Source: Micropterix aruncella (lineage: Eukaryota; Arthropoda; Insecta; Lepidoptera; Micropterigidae). Taken from it: DNA of 64,000 bases. The notes under the pieces are model-generated. The model searched no databases. It worked only from the letters and a program-made list of their open reading frames with translations, and was not told the DNA's origin. This document shows, in pieces, positions 1-9,905 of this stretch. Positions within the stretch are counted from its first letter, which is position 1, and every line of letters starts with the position of its first letter. The position numbers and the translations under genes are program-made. The stretch spans positions 25,968,946 through 26,032,945 of the forward strand of contig OX155965.1 in the NCBI GenBank assembly GCA_944548615.1, in the 5' to 3' direction.

Positions 1-470
1 AAAATTTACATTTTGGTTAAATTCCGATGACATTGCATTTTTTTATGGTAAACATGACCTGATTCTACACCCTGGGTTGGCTACCGACGAGGGACTTCCT
101 CAACGGACAACAGCATAGACACGAAATTTTGTATACTCATTCAGTTATAATAGCCCATTCTAAGTTTCACCATGACATGGCTGCTGCACCCAGGGTTGGC
201 CCCCGACGAGGGAACTCCTCAACGGTCAACAGCACAGATACGAAATTTAGTATATGCATTCAATTACGACAGCCCGTTCTAAGTTTCACGTGGACAGGAC
301 TGTGGCACCCAGGGTTGGCTTCCAACGAGGGAACTTATCAATGGTCAACAGCACAGACACAAAATGTTGTATACTTATTCAATAATGATAGCCCGTTCCA
401 CCATGACATCACCATGACAAGGCTGCTGCATTTATAATAATTTTTGAAGTCGGTTTTTTGTTGTTAAATT
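1..470 (+). repeat. C-repeat copy 1: 119-bp tandem array in a mobile element
   Basis: The motif GGGTTGGC recurs at 74, 193 and 312, giving a period of 119 bp. Each unit carries a CGACGAGGGA block, a CAACGGTCAACAGCA block and a TTCACCATGACATGG block. The array ends in a GCTGCTGCA... GAAGTCGGTTTTTTG segment that is also found at the ends of the copies near 38.65 kb and 43.07 kb. The left end is cut by the window. A short reading frame at 129-437 is only a read-through of the tandem units. Tandem arrays inside dispersed elements are known in insect Helentron/DINE-like elements, but the class here is inference. Confidence 0.75.
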
Positions 471-604
471 TTTGTCTATTATCAAGCATAAATAAATGAT
501 CGAGCACTAATTTTAGTGTTTTACTAATAAATTACTAAATGTATATAAGAAAGACATTTATTGGAGATTAAGAAACAACTGTTGTAAGCTATACTTTTAA
601 ATTT

Positions 605-1132
605 TTGACAACATTCCAATGTACATTCACAAGTCTCCAAAATGTTTGCATTCGGTATATCCATGGCCTCAGAAAATTTGACTACATCACGGAGTACAGA
701 GAGAAGCTTCACTGGCTGTCGATCAAGGATAAAAGAGACATGCAAGTTCTTTGTATGCTTTTCAAGATCTTGGATGGCGTCGCTCCCAATTATCTTACCG
801 GCAGATTTGCTGCACTATCGGCTCATGAACGCCCTCTAAGATCAAAAGACAACCTCCTACTCTCTATCCCTAGTCACAGCAGTGACTTCTTCTCGTTATC
901 TTTCACCGTGCATGGAGCCCGTCTTTGGAATGCTTTGCAGAAAAATGTGAGAACCGCGCCAAGCATAACAAGTTTTAAAAACAGACTCAGAGAGCATTTG
1001 AAATCTTCCAGATAAATTCCCTTTCCCCTCCTTTTTAAACTTTAGAGTACTTATAGGTGTTGGATTATTTTGAAGTGGCAAATCCAGTGCCCACAAAGAG
1101 TTAATTTATTATTATTACTATTATTATCGATA
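605..1132 (+). pseudogene. LINE-A: C-terminal end of a non-LTR retrotransposon ORF2 plus 3' UTR
   Basis: The frame 605-1015 encodes the C-terminal tail that follows the RT thumb in CR1/Jockey-type LINEs. It has a LHWLSIKDKRDMQVL helix, then ILDGVAPNYLTGRF, then the signature GARLWNAL, and stops after a basic SFKNRLREHLKSSR tail. LINE homology begins near 635; the upstream residues use a TTG codon and are probably flank. The 3' UTR runs to about 1132 and ends in a TTA/ATT-rich microsatellite, as expected for target-primed reverse transcription. RT and endonuclease are absent (strong 5' truncation). A second, minus-strand copy of the same tail lies at 36573-36720. Confidence 0.75.
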
Positions 1133-1135
1133 TAC

Positions 1136-1340
1136 GTCAGATATTTATTAAGCAGTGTCTAGTAAGCTTTCATAAATCTGAAGAGTACAGAGCAAGCAGT
1201 CAACAAATGTACTTGACGAGACATGCCGAAAGGGAAATTTTCACTATTTCGAAGGTAAAAACCACATTTGCCCGAAAACAATATTTTTATTTATCGCCCG
1301 AAAGTTTACAACTGATTATGTGAAATCACGAAACAAGTGA
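1136..1340 (+). pseudogene. LINE-B ORF2 C-terminal remnant
   Basis: Translating across small frame breaks gives a tail resembling the intact-looking version at 20040-20230: LFIKQCLVSFHKTKEYRA, then SQQMYLKR, TIPKVKSTFARRQ and FIAPKF. This is the region after the thumb domain in CR1/Jockey-superfamily LINEs. Only about 65 codons survive, and they are frameshifted around 1285-1300, so this is not functional. Confidence 0.6.
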
Positions 1341-1459
1341 AAAATAATGTAACTTTTAAAAGTAAAATGAAAACCTGTGAATATTAAAGTGAATATTAAA
1401 AACACATATATTTCTAAAATTTTGCAATATTACACATTATTTTCTCATACATATTTTTT

Positions 1460-3700
1460 GGCCGAGCGACAGTCATCTTAATTCCGAAGGTCCCAGTTTG
1501 CACCGGACCAAAGGACGCTCGGCCCATTGCTCTCACAGACACTGTGGCCAAAATCTTTTTTAGCATAGTCCACACGAGGATGAGCGAATTCATGCACCGG
1601 AATGAGTACCTTGGAGTATCAGTTCAAAAAGGCTTCATGCGCGGCGTCTCGGGCTGCCTCGAGCACAACTCTCTCCTGGCTGCTGCCATCAAGGATGCGA
1701 GACAGCACGAACGCCAAATCAATGTATGCTGGCTCGACCTAGAGAATGCCTTTGGGTCAGTCCGACACAGTCTCCTCCACTTTGCACTCCGCTGGTACAA
1801 CTTCCCACCAGTCGTGCGTGACATTGTAGCCTCCTACTACAACTGTCTGACTTTCCATGTTAAAACGCAAGAATGGACTACCCGCTCTATACCATATTCA
1901 ATTGGACTATTTCAGGGCTGTTGCCTCTCCCCGACGATTTTTAATATAGTTTTTAATATACTGCTGGAAAGCCTGAGCCAGTTTGACAGGAAGTGGGGCT
2001 ACCGTTTTAAAACAGACGGCCAATACACCTCGTCGTGCCTCGCTTTTGCCGACGACCTAACTTTCATCACCAGAAGCCCCAAGCAGCTTTCCCTGCTATT
2101 ACAGAAAGTGGAGCTTTTCTGCGACTGGTCAGGCTGTATAAATGTGAAGCCCTCCAAATGTTTTTGCCTTGGACTCGCCCGCATGGGCACAAAATTTACA
2201 TCCTATGACCCCAAATTGGTCTATAAGGGCTCTAATATCTCCCTTATAGACCCAAACAATCATTTCAAATTCCTCGGCAGAAAAATCACCCATCAGGGAA
2301 AAGACGTCTCGGGCGATCATGTTATAGAGCATTTCAAAAGTTGCCTGGCGAAAATAGATGCCTTGCTAATTTCTGGCCCTCGTAAGGCCTGGATCTATGA
2401 CAATTATCTAACGTCACATTTGTCATGGCCCTTTCTTATTTACGATTTTACCAAAACCCAACTGTCCCGTCTAGATGCACTGGTGACAGCTAGTTTAAAA
2501 TCCTGGCTGTCCTTAGCCAAACCAGCTGACCCCTCGACTCTCTTCAGGTCCAAACAAAATTTTGGGCTAGCGCTTAAACTGCCCTCTCTGCTCTACGCCA
2601 ACTCCGGAATAACCAAAAATTCGATTCTGTGCAATTCCAAAGATCCGGCAATATCGAAGCACGTAATAAGTGGCTGTAGTGATTCAAATGAACTACAAGC
2701 CCGCGTAGACTTCCACAAAAGGTTCCTTACTGGAATCAGCCAGAATGGCACTGGTCTGGGGTATGGCAGTACAACCACGAGCGACGTGGACTTGAAGAAG
2801 TCTCTTTTGCGGGGAGATTACGACAGCAAGAGTATGGCTCATGCTATTGGCCTTCAATGCCAGAATGACTGGACAACAATTGGTGACTTTTGCATTCCGC
2901 CTCCAATGCACTGGAAGGTAATGCTCTATGACTGGACGCCAGAGATGCTGAAATTTTATTTGAATGCCTTTCAGCATACACTTCCAGACCCCAGTAACCT
3001 CGCTCGTTGGAGCTTTGCCGAGGATAGTTCTTGTCCCCTCTGTAGCAATACCCCTTGCACAGCTAGACACATTCTAGCTGGCTGCAAGGTGGCCTTAGAT
3101 CAAGGACGGTACACTTACCGCCATGACAAAGTTCTCGCTGTTATTCGCGAGGTAATTAGTCTCTCAGTGGCTCGTGCCAACAAGGGTTTGACAGTATCCT
3201 CCAAACCCCCAATACAGTTTGTGCGGGATGGCTCTAAAGGCAAAAAACATTTAACTACAAAACCTTTCTCAATAATCGAGAAAGCTACAGATTGGACTCT
3301 GGAGGTTGATTCGGTCTCTAAGCAGTATAAATTCCCTGAAAGTCTCGGATGCACAGCCCTCCGTCCAGATATAACTCTTTACTCTCTATCTCGGAAGGTG
3401 GCTCTTATTGTAGAATTAACTGTTCCATGGGAATCAAATATCCCAAAAGACCACGAGTACAAATTAAATAAATACCATGATCTTGCAAATGCCGTAACCC
3501 GGAACGGCTTCACTGTTCACCTTCACGCGGTGGAAGTTGGCGCTCGTGGCCTGCCAGCTAAATCTCTATTTCACCTCTTTAAAGATCTTGGCCTTTCCAG
3601 AAAAATAATCAACTCTTTCTTAGAAAAATTATCTAAAACTGCGATTTGCGCATCTCAAATTCTATGGCTTCGAAGGGGGAGTGAATGGGTGGCAAGGTGA
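1460..3700 (+). CDS. Reverse transcriptase with zinc knuckle and restriction-like endonuclease (partial, 5'-truncated)
   Basis: This is the only long intact frame in the window: 746 codons open from 1460. A GTG at 1544 would give 718 aa, but the frame is a truncated ORF with no natural start. Upstream codons already read RT motif 1 (VILIPKVPV, then DARPIALTDT). Counting from 1544: motif A LDLENAFGSV at 64-73 with D65; motif B QGCCLSPTIFN at 124-134; catalytic FADD at 168-171; thumb to about 330; CCHC knuckle C497-C500-H509-C514; then the PD-(D/E)XK endonuclease with RPD (D609) and VELTVPWE (E624). The order RT, CCHC, RLE defines the CRE/R2/R4/NeSL/Hero group. The N-terminal zinc fingers and the front of RT are missing. 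There is no internal stop, so the insertion is probably young. The exact clade was not determined. Confidence 0.85.
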   Translation, partial: GRATVILIPKVPVCTGPKDARPIALTDTVAKIFFSIVHTRMSEFMHRNEYLGVSVQKGFMRGVSGCLEHNSLLAAAIKDARQHERQINVCWLDLENAFGSVRHSLLHFALRWYNFPPVVRDIVASYYNCLTFHVKTQEWTTRSIPYSIGLFQGCCLSPTIFNIVFNILLESLSQFDRKWGYRFKTDGQYTSSCLAFADDLTFITRSPKQLSLLLQKVELFCDWSGCINVKPSKCFCLGLARMGTKFTSYDPKLVYKGSNISLIDPNNHFKFLGRKITHQGKDVSGDHVIEHFKSCLAKIDALLISGPRKAWIYDNYLTSHLSWPFLIYDFTKTQLSRLDALVTASLKSWLSLAKPADPSTLFRSKQNFGLALKLPSLLYANSGITKNSILCNSKDPAISKHVISGCSDSNELQARVDFHKRFLTGISQNGTGLGYGSTTTSDVDLKKSLLRGDYDSKSMAHAIGLQCQNDWTTIGDFCIPPPMHWKVMLYDWTPEMLKFYLNAFQHTLPDPSNLARWSFAEDSSCPLCSNTPCTARHILAGCKVALDQGRYTYRHDKVLAVIREVISLSVARANKGLTVSSKPPIQFVRDGSKGKKHLTTKPFSIIEKATDWTLEVDSVSKQYKFPESLGCTALRPDITLYSLSRKVALIVELTVPWESNIPKDHEYKLNKYHDLANAVTRNGFTVHLHAVEVGARGLPAKSLFHLFKDLGLSRKIINSFLEKLSKTAICASQILWLRRGSEWVAR

Positions 3701-3854
3701 ACGCTCACATGTGGCAAGACAGCTGTCCTAAACCTACCACAGCCGGTTCGTAAGTCCGGAATCCACTGCTCACCCCCCAGAAGTGTAAAAAATAGTATTA
3801 TGATGGGCCCGACTCCGGTCGGTGAATTCCATGGCAGCTCCGTTTGTATTTATT
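1460..3854 (+). mobile_element. RLE-type non-LTR retrotransposon, copy 1 (5'-truncated)
   Basis: The element starts abruptly inside RT at about 1460 and ends at about 3854. The 3' end is fixed by comparison with the short minus-strand copy at 11019-11528: both share sequence to CCGTTTGTATTTATT and then diverge. There is no poly-A. Flanks CATATTTTTT on the left and TATTTTTATATT on the right suggest a short target duplication (about ATTTTT). It sits in an AT-rich LINE 3' UTR, not in rDNA, which argues against strict 28S specificity. Confidence 0.85.
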
Positions 3855-4330
3855 TTTATATTACAATGTAGTGTTAATACTCTGCTTATATAATTGTATA
3901 TATTATTACCTATTTTTCTACTTAAATTTATTGAATATAATGCAAAGTTAAAAAAAAATTCTTTAGTTTTAATTGCATACTTTTTTTATACTTTTTATTT
4001 TTAGTTTTAATTTGTGTAAAATCACATTGCTAGACTAAATCCTTTGTTAGATTTAAAAAGTCTCTAAAAAATTGGAATCAAATGCGTCAGTTCGCGCGCC
4101 AACAAACAAATGTTAACTCAGCACAGCCAGATACAGACGTTATAGGTCTAGTTGGTTGTACGATTTTGCCTCATTTCGGATATGCTAGCACATTTATATG
4201 CATAGAGCTATGTTTTTTATCTATAGTAATTTTTATTTTTAACGATTCTGCATATATAATAGTATGTATGTCCATGTCTTTTTTTGTACATTACTTTATA
4301 AAATAAAATAAAGCAAATAAATAAATAAAA

Positions 4331-4919
4331 TATTATTATTACATTCCCCGGAACTGTTGTATAGCCATATGTATACCAGATAATTAAGATTTAGACTTGA
4401 TAGCGTACGTATACTTATATAAAGTAAGTATAGTGGTAGCTTCATACGTCCTATCATCATTTATTTCACACCTTTCGCGTTCGCTTAAGCAACGAATTTT
4501 AAATGACTCGTCATCTTTTTTTCTTCATTCATTCCAACAAGTAGCAGGTTCTAAGTTCTATGTGCACAGTCATTCGGTATAATTACTGCTGGAAGCAGCA
4601 TTCTTCCTGTTCGATGACTTCTCAAATAATAATAATAATGTAGGCTTGCCATCCACTCTAACTGGATTTGGTTTCACAATCGTATGTACGTCTAATTATT
4701 TTTATCGTATTCTTTTTTTTGCTAGCGTAGCAACTTCATTGAGTGTTACTGTGCCCATCTTAGATTAGTAATCGTATATTACATATATAAACTTTCGTCT
4801 TTAATACTCTTCCATGATGACAGGAATGAAGGTAGCAAGAATAGTATGCGCAGATGGGTTACATTGTATTTTTTTGAAATATGGAAACGAAACAGTTTTT
4901 CTTACCCGTATAAAAAACG
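4331..4919. other. Unassigned AT-rich interval
   Basis: No gene, repeat partner or structured motif recognised here. It contains short AAT runs near 4628-4640. Confidence 0.5.
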
Positions 4920-4975
4920 GTTGTGTCACCCAAAGACTTTTCCGGCAAGTGGACCCCCCCCCCCCGGCTGTTAGT
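4920..4975 (+). repeat. K-module with poly-C tract (copy 1)
   Basis: The block TGTGTCACCCAAAGAC... CCGGCAAGTGGA is followed by a run of 12 C (4954-4965). The same block, TCACCCCAAGACTTTCC plus GGCAAGTAGACAAG, occurs near 19.75, 21.13, 42.27 and 42.53 kb, usually before C-rich or CACC-rich DNA. Confidence 0.6.
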
Positions 4976-5200
4976 CGGAATGTACACAATCGATTAGCTG
5001 ATACGCACGGTGCGCAAACCGAGCAGGAGCGCCCGAAGGTTAACTCCTAGGGGAGACTGGCCCGCAGGCCCTCGTCCTACCCTGGCTAGCACTTCATACG
5101 TGGAATCCGCCGGATGGGTATTGACTCGTGCGTTTGACCAACCCTATACACATGGATCTTAGTGGCCAAACTGCAACAGGGCATATTAGCTCCCACAGAC
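4976..5200 (+). repeat. A-repeat A1 (3' third only)
   Basis: Begins within the family at CTGTTAGTCGGAATG and runs through GTGCGCAAACCG, CGCCGGATGGGTATTGACTCG and the terminal ATTAGCTCCC. It is joined at its 5' end to the K-module poly-C tract and at its 3' end to a D-repeat tail. Confidence 0.8.
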
Positions 5201-5325
5201 AGACACACAGATACACGGTCAGATTTCAGTCTGCAAATGGTCCTAATCGTCTCGGGGGACCCCTCCCCTAAGATATATAAATCCGTCTTCATTAAAAAAA
5301 ATGCGCCTTCACATTACTTTGCCTT
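5201..5325 (+). repeat. D-repeat tail (copy 1)
   Basis: ACAGACAGACACACAG is followed by a CTGCAAATGGTCCTAATCG block, GGGGGACCC and ATCCGTCTTCATT, then an A run. The same order occurs at 21.6-21.75, 30.63-30.70 and (minus) 58.78-58.92 kb. It looks like the 3' end of a LINE or of its SINE partner. Confidence 0.6.
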
Positions 5326-5806
5326 CTCGTCGATTGGTAGGCCGGTAACGGTAGATTCGTTATGCAAGGTACAAACGCCCCTGAAACCCATCATAAGACA
5401 AATGACAAAAGTATAGCAGCCGAGATAGAGTAATAAATTGGCGATACACAATGTCAGTAGCATAAGCCATGATGAACGGCCTAGTAGTAAGAGGTGGGAG
5501 CAGTTGTAAGACTGGTATTTACGGTAACCATCTGCGGTGCGCAGCACTCCGGCCACGCATTAGCCTGATAAACGCCTTCCGCGGACGAAACGCAGGGCAG
5601 CAGGGCTGGACATAAAGGTTTAGTAGTAGGAAAGATTGGAGAGAAAAGATGTCAAAAGCCGATTTGAATCATCACTCGAACTTGCCCATGTCTAGCTTGA
5701 ATCATTACTACAAATGACACATTTGGAGTCAAACGCACGACATTTTTCGCCGACGGGTTTTTTTTGTTTCTTGTTGTAAAAACTTAAATTACTCTTTATC
5801 AATATA
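5326..5806. other. Unassigned interval with a small leucine-rich frame
   Basis: No recognised family. A minus-strand frame of 80 codons (5314-5556) contains hydrophobic stretches (LLLYLGCYTFVICLMMGF) but has no family I can name and no supporting context. GC-richer DNA near 5535-5600 may be an old repeat. Confidence 0.4.
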
Positions 5807-6525
5807 CTAGCTGTTGCCCGCGGCTTCGTTTTGCGTAAAGTTTCGAACCGATTTGTTAATTTAGGTAGGGTGCCGTTTATTTGTCTTTTCATACACTACC
5901 TTTAGAGATATAGTGCAATATGTCCCCCCTCAGATGCATGCTTCCTATATCGTAGACGTACTCGTCTTATTCCTCGCCACCGGTGTCGCCTTCCGCCGAA
6001 CGCTGACCTTGCTGGGCCAGCAGCATCCGCCGCTGCCTGCTAGGTATTTCGGGGTGGTTTCACGCGTTACTAATTTCATGATATCTCTATAACTATACCA
6101 CCTACAAACTTACAGTAAAAAGCTAATTTTATCTTTATTAACCACCCGTGATAATGGATTAATTTATTTTGATAAGGATTTTTTTATTGCTATTATATCT
6201 TTAACGAACACTGCCTACCTATTTTAATTATTTTTGAGACATAAAAGCAGTTATTGTAGCTTAAATATAAAAGTTGGATATATACCATCGCAGACTTTTT
6301 TTTAGATCTCTCTGAGGCCGATATTTTTGACATATATTGTTTTCACATATTATACCAAACCGTATCGTCAGCGCACGCCGATAAAGCAACTCACCAGCTC
6401 ATTTTACTCCATCTGATTTAAAAATATCATGATTTCTTATCGAAAACCAATATTTATGACAATAAAATATAGCCTATAGCACTTATCGACAGTGGAGCTT
6501 TCCATTAGTGAAAGAATTAAATGTT
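5807..6525 (-). mobile_element. Helitron-like element He1 (5' end lost)
   Basis: On the minus strand the element ends GAAGCCGCGGGCAACAG-CTAG followed by T. Its body matches He2 (15.64-16.25 and 16.61-16.70 kb) in inverse orientation over about 700 bp, including the ACCATCGCAGACTTT / AAGTCGGCGACGG region and the CATTATCACG block. The 5' terminus (TCTATACTAAT...) is missing. No Rep/helicase coding is present, so it is non-autonomous. It supplies the empty-site sequence for the He3 insertion in He2. Confidence 0.65.
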
Positions 6526-6779
6526 ATCATTGATTAGATTATTGGGTTTTTATATTTAAAGCCCTTTATAAAAAAAAACATTCTTTATCAATGTTATTAC
6601 AGATGGCCAAATAAATTGCTATTTGATTTGACGCCAAATCAGCTATCAGCGCCAGCTTCATTTCGACGTTTTAAAATGGTTGCCAAATCGTACTACGCAG
6701 TTAGGCAATCTGATAACATATATTCAAAACCTATTTGGTCATATATTTAAGATTTTATTTATTAGTTTCAAATATTATT

Positions 6780-7110
6780 CAAGAGCATTACAGACGAATC
6801 CAATTCGCCCTTCAATATTGAAGCTAGAGTGTAGGTCTATAAATAAATGAATTACATAACTAAATTAATGCTAACATTGAACAAGCAAAAAAAAACATAA
6901 AAATTTAAAACTAAATAAAAGACAGATTACGATAAACATGAGATAGCAGGGAGTTGCCTTTTTAGCTGCCAAAGAGATATACAAAAGATGTCTATTTATG
7001 TGGGTAAGGAATTAGGAAGAGCTATAACCCTTCCCACTGGCCTGTCTACAAAAATATTTGTACGATGGTACGGCACATTAAACAATAGATGCGACCTCCT
7101 CGCTGTGTAA
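6780..7110 (-). pseudogene. LINE-G: weak ORF2 C-terminal remnant
   Basis: Minus-strand reading of 6950-7105 gives VPYHRTNIFVDRPVGRVIAL followed by PNSLPT and FCISLAAKKATPC, with stops. This is the pattern of the last 60 residues of many CR1/Jockey-superfamily ORF2 proteins (hydrophilic strand, ALPNSLPT, then the basic tail). An AT-rich stretch with an AATAAAT motif follows on the minus strand. Degenerate; call rests on pattern only. Confidence 0.4.
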
Positions 7111-7824
7111 TGTATTTTAATTTAATTTAAGATCTTTTAGTTTGTCTATATTTCCAAAAAGTATTGCAAATATTAGGTAATCGCTAAGTCCGCGTCTGTG
7201 GCTAACCTACCACAAGTTTGTGATCTCGCTGTTACGCACGATTACCAACTGGTTGCGTCTTATATATAAATCGACCCATTTCCGGATGAACATTCGCAGT
7301 CCCTGCCTCGACCGTGGCCCTCGTCCCGTCTCAGTTTCATTCTATATCCCAAACGCATTTTATTATGTCTATATCACCTTGGGGACGACGAAAGCCAAAA
7401 TAGGTAGGTATGTTAGGGATTTGCGATTTGGGATTTGCGATAGGGATTTGCGATTAGGTATGTTAGGGATTTGCGATTGCATTGCGATTTTTTCTCGAAT
7501 GCTACTGGCACACGTAGACTAATAGTTCTGTGGTAAATAAGTAAAGAGGGCTAAGTCATAAAAACGTGTTTCAGATATCGCAAAAACAAAGTCTGAAAAT
7601 TAGATACAGATGGAAAATTCAATGATACAAATCAAACTGCTAAACATAATCTTCTTTTACTAATATATGTACATTCCTTGTATGCTGAATGGGGTACATA
7701 TTTTGAATTAAAAAAAAATACGTGTGGCACTCGGGGACTGCCGTGGTAAAGCTATGGATTGCATAGCATTTTTAACAACTTATGCAATTATAATTATTAT
7801 TTTTTTTTCTGATATCAGATAACT
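7111..7824. other. Unassigned interval with a short GGGATTTGCGAT tandem
   Basis: At 7404-7485 the 12-mer GGGATTTGCGAT is repeated about four times with short interruptions. The rest shows nothing I can identify. Confidence 0.5.
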
Positions 7825-7917
7825 GCGCTCTATCGGAAAACGTTGAAATAATTCCCAATCATCTGCGGAAGCAAATGATTCGTAATAATTTAAACGTCTT
7901 CCGATAGAGGGCCGCGC
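7825..7917 (+). ncRNA. 93-nt stem-loop, miRNA-precursor-like or MITE-derived
   Basis: Left arm from GCGCTCTATCGGAA to CAATCAT pairs with right arm ATGATT... TTCCGATAGAGGGCCGCGC over about 38 positions, with a few mismatches and a GGCC bulge. The loop is about CTGCGGAAGCAA. Length and terminal loop fit an insect pre-miRNA, but a decayed foldback element would look the same. Strand of any transcript is unknown. Confidence 0.35.
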
Positions 7918-8604
7918 ACGAGTTTTTTATTCGATAAAGCAAAAGACTGGATTATTCCAAAAAAATCGTAGATAAAAAGACAGATAATGAAATTATCTTT
8001 AAAATGGTGCAGGTTTCATAATATTACGCCTGATAGTATTCGCGTAGTAGTCGTTTTTGTGTTCGGTTAGACCTAATTTCACAAATTAATTACACTATGT
8101 AATATAAACAAAATCTAAAATATTCAAAGCTAAGAATATTAGGAAAATGTTTTTGTTTAACATATAATTTTTTCGAATCGTAAGCAGTACTCGTTTAGAC
8201 GTAATTATCAGTTTAAAATCATTAATTTTCGTTAAGAAATTTCTTCATTCGGTCGCCGCGCTGGCCTAGGGCCCGCGATAAAAGCTATGCAATAGCTTAA
8301 AAAGGTATAAAAATATATTCACAAAATATTCACAAAATAACAGACTCCCAAATGGGATTTACAAACATTTATTAGAACAAATTTTATTCCAACAAAGTTT
8401 TAAAATTCATTAAAATATAGATAATTCATAAAAATACTACAAACTTTGCAAACCTTCATTATTAAATAGGCCATTCCCCGTCAAAGGGTGATTTTTTATA
8501 CGGGTTGTTACTATTTACTTTTGCAATGGTATATAAACAGATTAAAGATGACTTTGCGTATTTACCCAAAATCATAGGAATAAAATAAATTTACCCCTGT
8601 CATA
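7918..8604. other. Unassigned AT-rich interval
   Basis: No coding signal or repeat partner found. Confidence 0.5.
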
Positions 8605-8722
8605 GTCCTACCCGGGCTCGCACTTCTGCATGGAGGCTGCCGGATGGGTGTTGACCAGTGCGTTTAGCCGACCTTTCACATGGGTCTTAGTGGCGAAACT
8701 GCAACGTGCCCATTAGCTCCCC
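8605..8722 (+). repeat. A-repeat A2 (3' end only)
   Basis: Carries the last about 120 bp of the family: GTCCTACCCGGGCTCGCAC, GCCGGATGGGTGTTGACC, ATGGGTCTTAGTGGC and the terminal CCCATTAGCTCCC. It is followed after 17 bp by the 5' end of A3, a head-to-tail arrangement. Confidence 0.8.
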
Positions 8723-8739
8723 AAGACACATAGCTAAGG

Positions 8740-9405
8740 TTGTCGACTACAGCGGGCGAGCCCGTCACCTCAGGAAGTTTTTACGATTAGTCGTTCTATC
8801 TCCCTGGAGTGAGCGCAGAAGACTTGAGGACAAAACAGTCCACCATCTAGCTACGCCACAAGCCCGTAAGAGGCCAACGCCTTAACCGCGAGATAGCCAG
8901 GAGTGTTACCCGGCGGGCCTACACTCACGCCGTTACTTCCAATTGTGACCAGATTACTCCAGTCTCTCGATTGGTTACGAGTTCGAGGTCTCTTGCGCGG
9001 TCCTCTCCCTTACGAAGCGGTGAAACGGTTTTTACCGAATCTATCGCGGACCACAGCGTCCTTTGCCCGGCTGTTCACCCAGGATCGGGTAGCCGATGGT
9101 CGTTTCAAGAACAGTCGCCGTAAGGTCCGCAACCACCCCCGCTCTATAGGAAACAGTACTGCTTCCAGACTCCCCCGACTGTTAGTCAGAGTGCACAGTC
9201 GATTGGCTTACGCCGCACGGTGCGCAGACCGTCCAGGAGCGCCAGAAGGTTGATTCCCAGGGGAAACTAACCATAAGGCCAGAGTCCTACCCAGGATCGC
9301 ACTTCATGCGTGGAGGCCGTCGGATAGGTGTTGACTCGTGAGTGTGAGCAACCCTGAACAGAATGGGTCTTCGTGGCCAACTCAGCAAGGGCCCATTAAC
9401 TCCCC
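8740..9405 (+). repeat. A-repeat A3 (full length)
   Basis: Complete copy of about 666 bp from TGTCGACTACAGCGGGCGAG to GGGCCCATTAACTCCC. Internal landmarks in order: GAAGACTTGAGGACAAAACAG, CGAGGTCTCTTGCGCGGTCC, CGCTCTATAGGAAACAG, CGCACGGTGCGCAGACCGTC, GGATAGGTGTTGACTCG. A frame at about 8990-9250 (starting GPLPYEAVKR, ending ADRPGAPEG) is also open in A4 but broken in other copies. Confidence 0.85.
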
Positions 9406-9410
9406 CCCAA

Positions 9411-9535
9411 GACACACACTTAACCACAGATGACATGCACGTTCACACATAAAAACCTCACAGTAGGGTTGGCTGTAAGAGATTGCCATATGATAATAAA
9501 CCCGAGACTGTAAAATTTCACAATAAAGAGTATAA
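9411..9535 (+). mobile_element. SINE S1 (3' part only)
   Basis: Matches the tail of the tRNA-derived SINE at 48.96-49.25 kb: AAGACACACACTTA, GGTTGGCTGTAAGAGATTG, CATATGATAATAAACCC and TTTCACAATAAAGAGTA, followed by an AAAC-type tail. The tRNA-like head is missing; A3 abuts its left side. Confidence 0.7.
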
Positions 9536-9905
9536 ACAAACAAACAAATTATCCCAAATCTGTACTAGTGCGGACTTTCTACGTACGCGGTAACTTTATC
9601 TAGTTTTCGTAACATTTTATAAGCGATGTAAATGGGCGTACATAATTATATTTCTCGTTTTCTCACGAAAGAGCAGAACCTTGGCTGGTCTGAGTGGCAC
9701 ATTGACAACATGATTGCGTTCACGGACTGCGCCAGGTTTACGGGATTCGCTTCTCTGCTCTGCTGCAGCGGGATAAGGCCAGGCCACTTTGGTAGGACCA
9801 TTACTCAAGGTCCAAGTTCAATCGCTACGTAATTACACCGATAAGACGACGCACGGAGGCCACATGCCGGTTGTTCACTTGATGTTAATGTGCCAGTTTC
9901 TATTT
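9536..9905. other. Unassigned interval
   Basis: Short frames exist (for example 9632-9832) but none resembles a family. No repeat partner seen. Confidence 0.45.

Larger units (their letters stand above)
1136..4330 (+). mobile_element. LINE-B copy 1, split by an endonuclease-bearing retrotransposon
   Basis: Bases 1136-1459 and 3855-4330 together match the LINE-B copy at 19.85-20.83 kb. The first part holds the last codons of ORF2 (stop near 1338) and the first half of the 3' UTR. The second part holds the rest of the UTR, with the shared TCTAGTTGGTTGT, CATTTATATGCATAGAGC and TGTATGTCC blocks, and ends in an AAATAAAT tail. The intervening 2.4 kb is the RLE-type element described separately. 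The host copy is 5'-truncated at about 1136, directly after the LINE-A tail. Confidence 0.75.

Noticed and set aside
129..437. 102-codon frame at the left edge
   Set aside because: Read-through of the 119-bp tandem units; 119 is not a multiple of 3, so units are read in different phases.
1460..3854. R2 element in 28S rDNA
   Set aside because: The flanks are a LINE 3' UTR; no rRNA sequence is present on either side or elsewhere in the window.
5314..5556. Small membrane protein on the minus strand
   Set aside because: Hydrophobic stretch only; no start context, no homolog recognised, lies between repeats.
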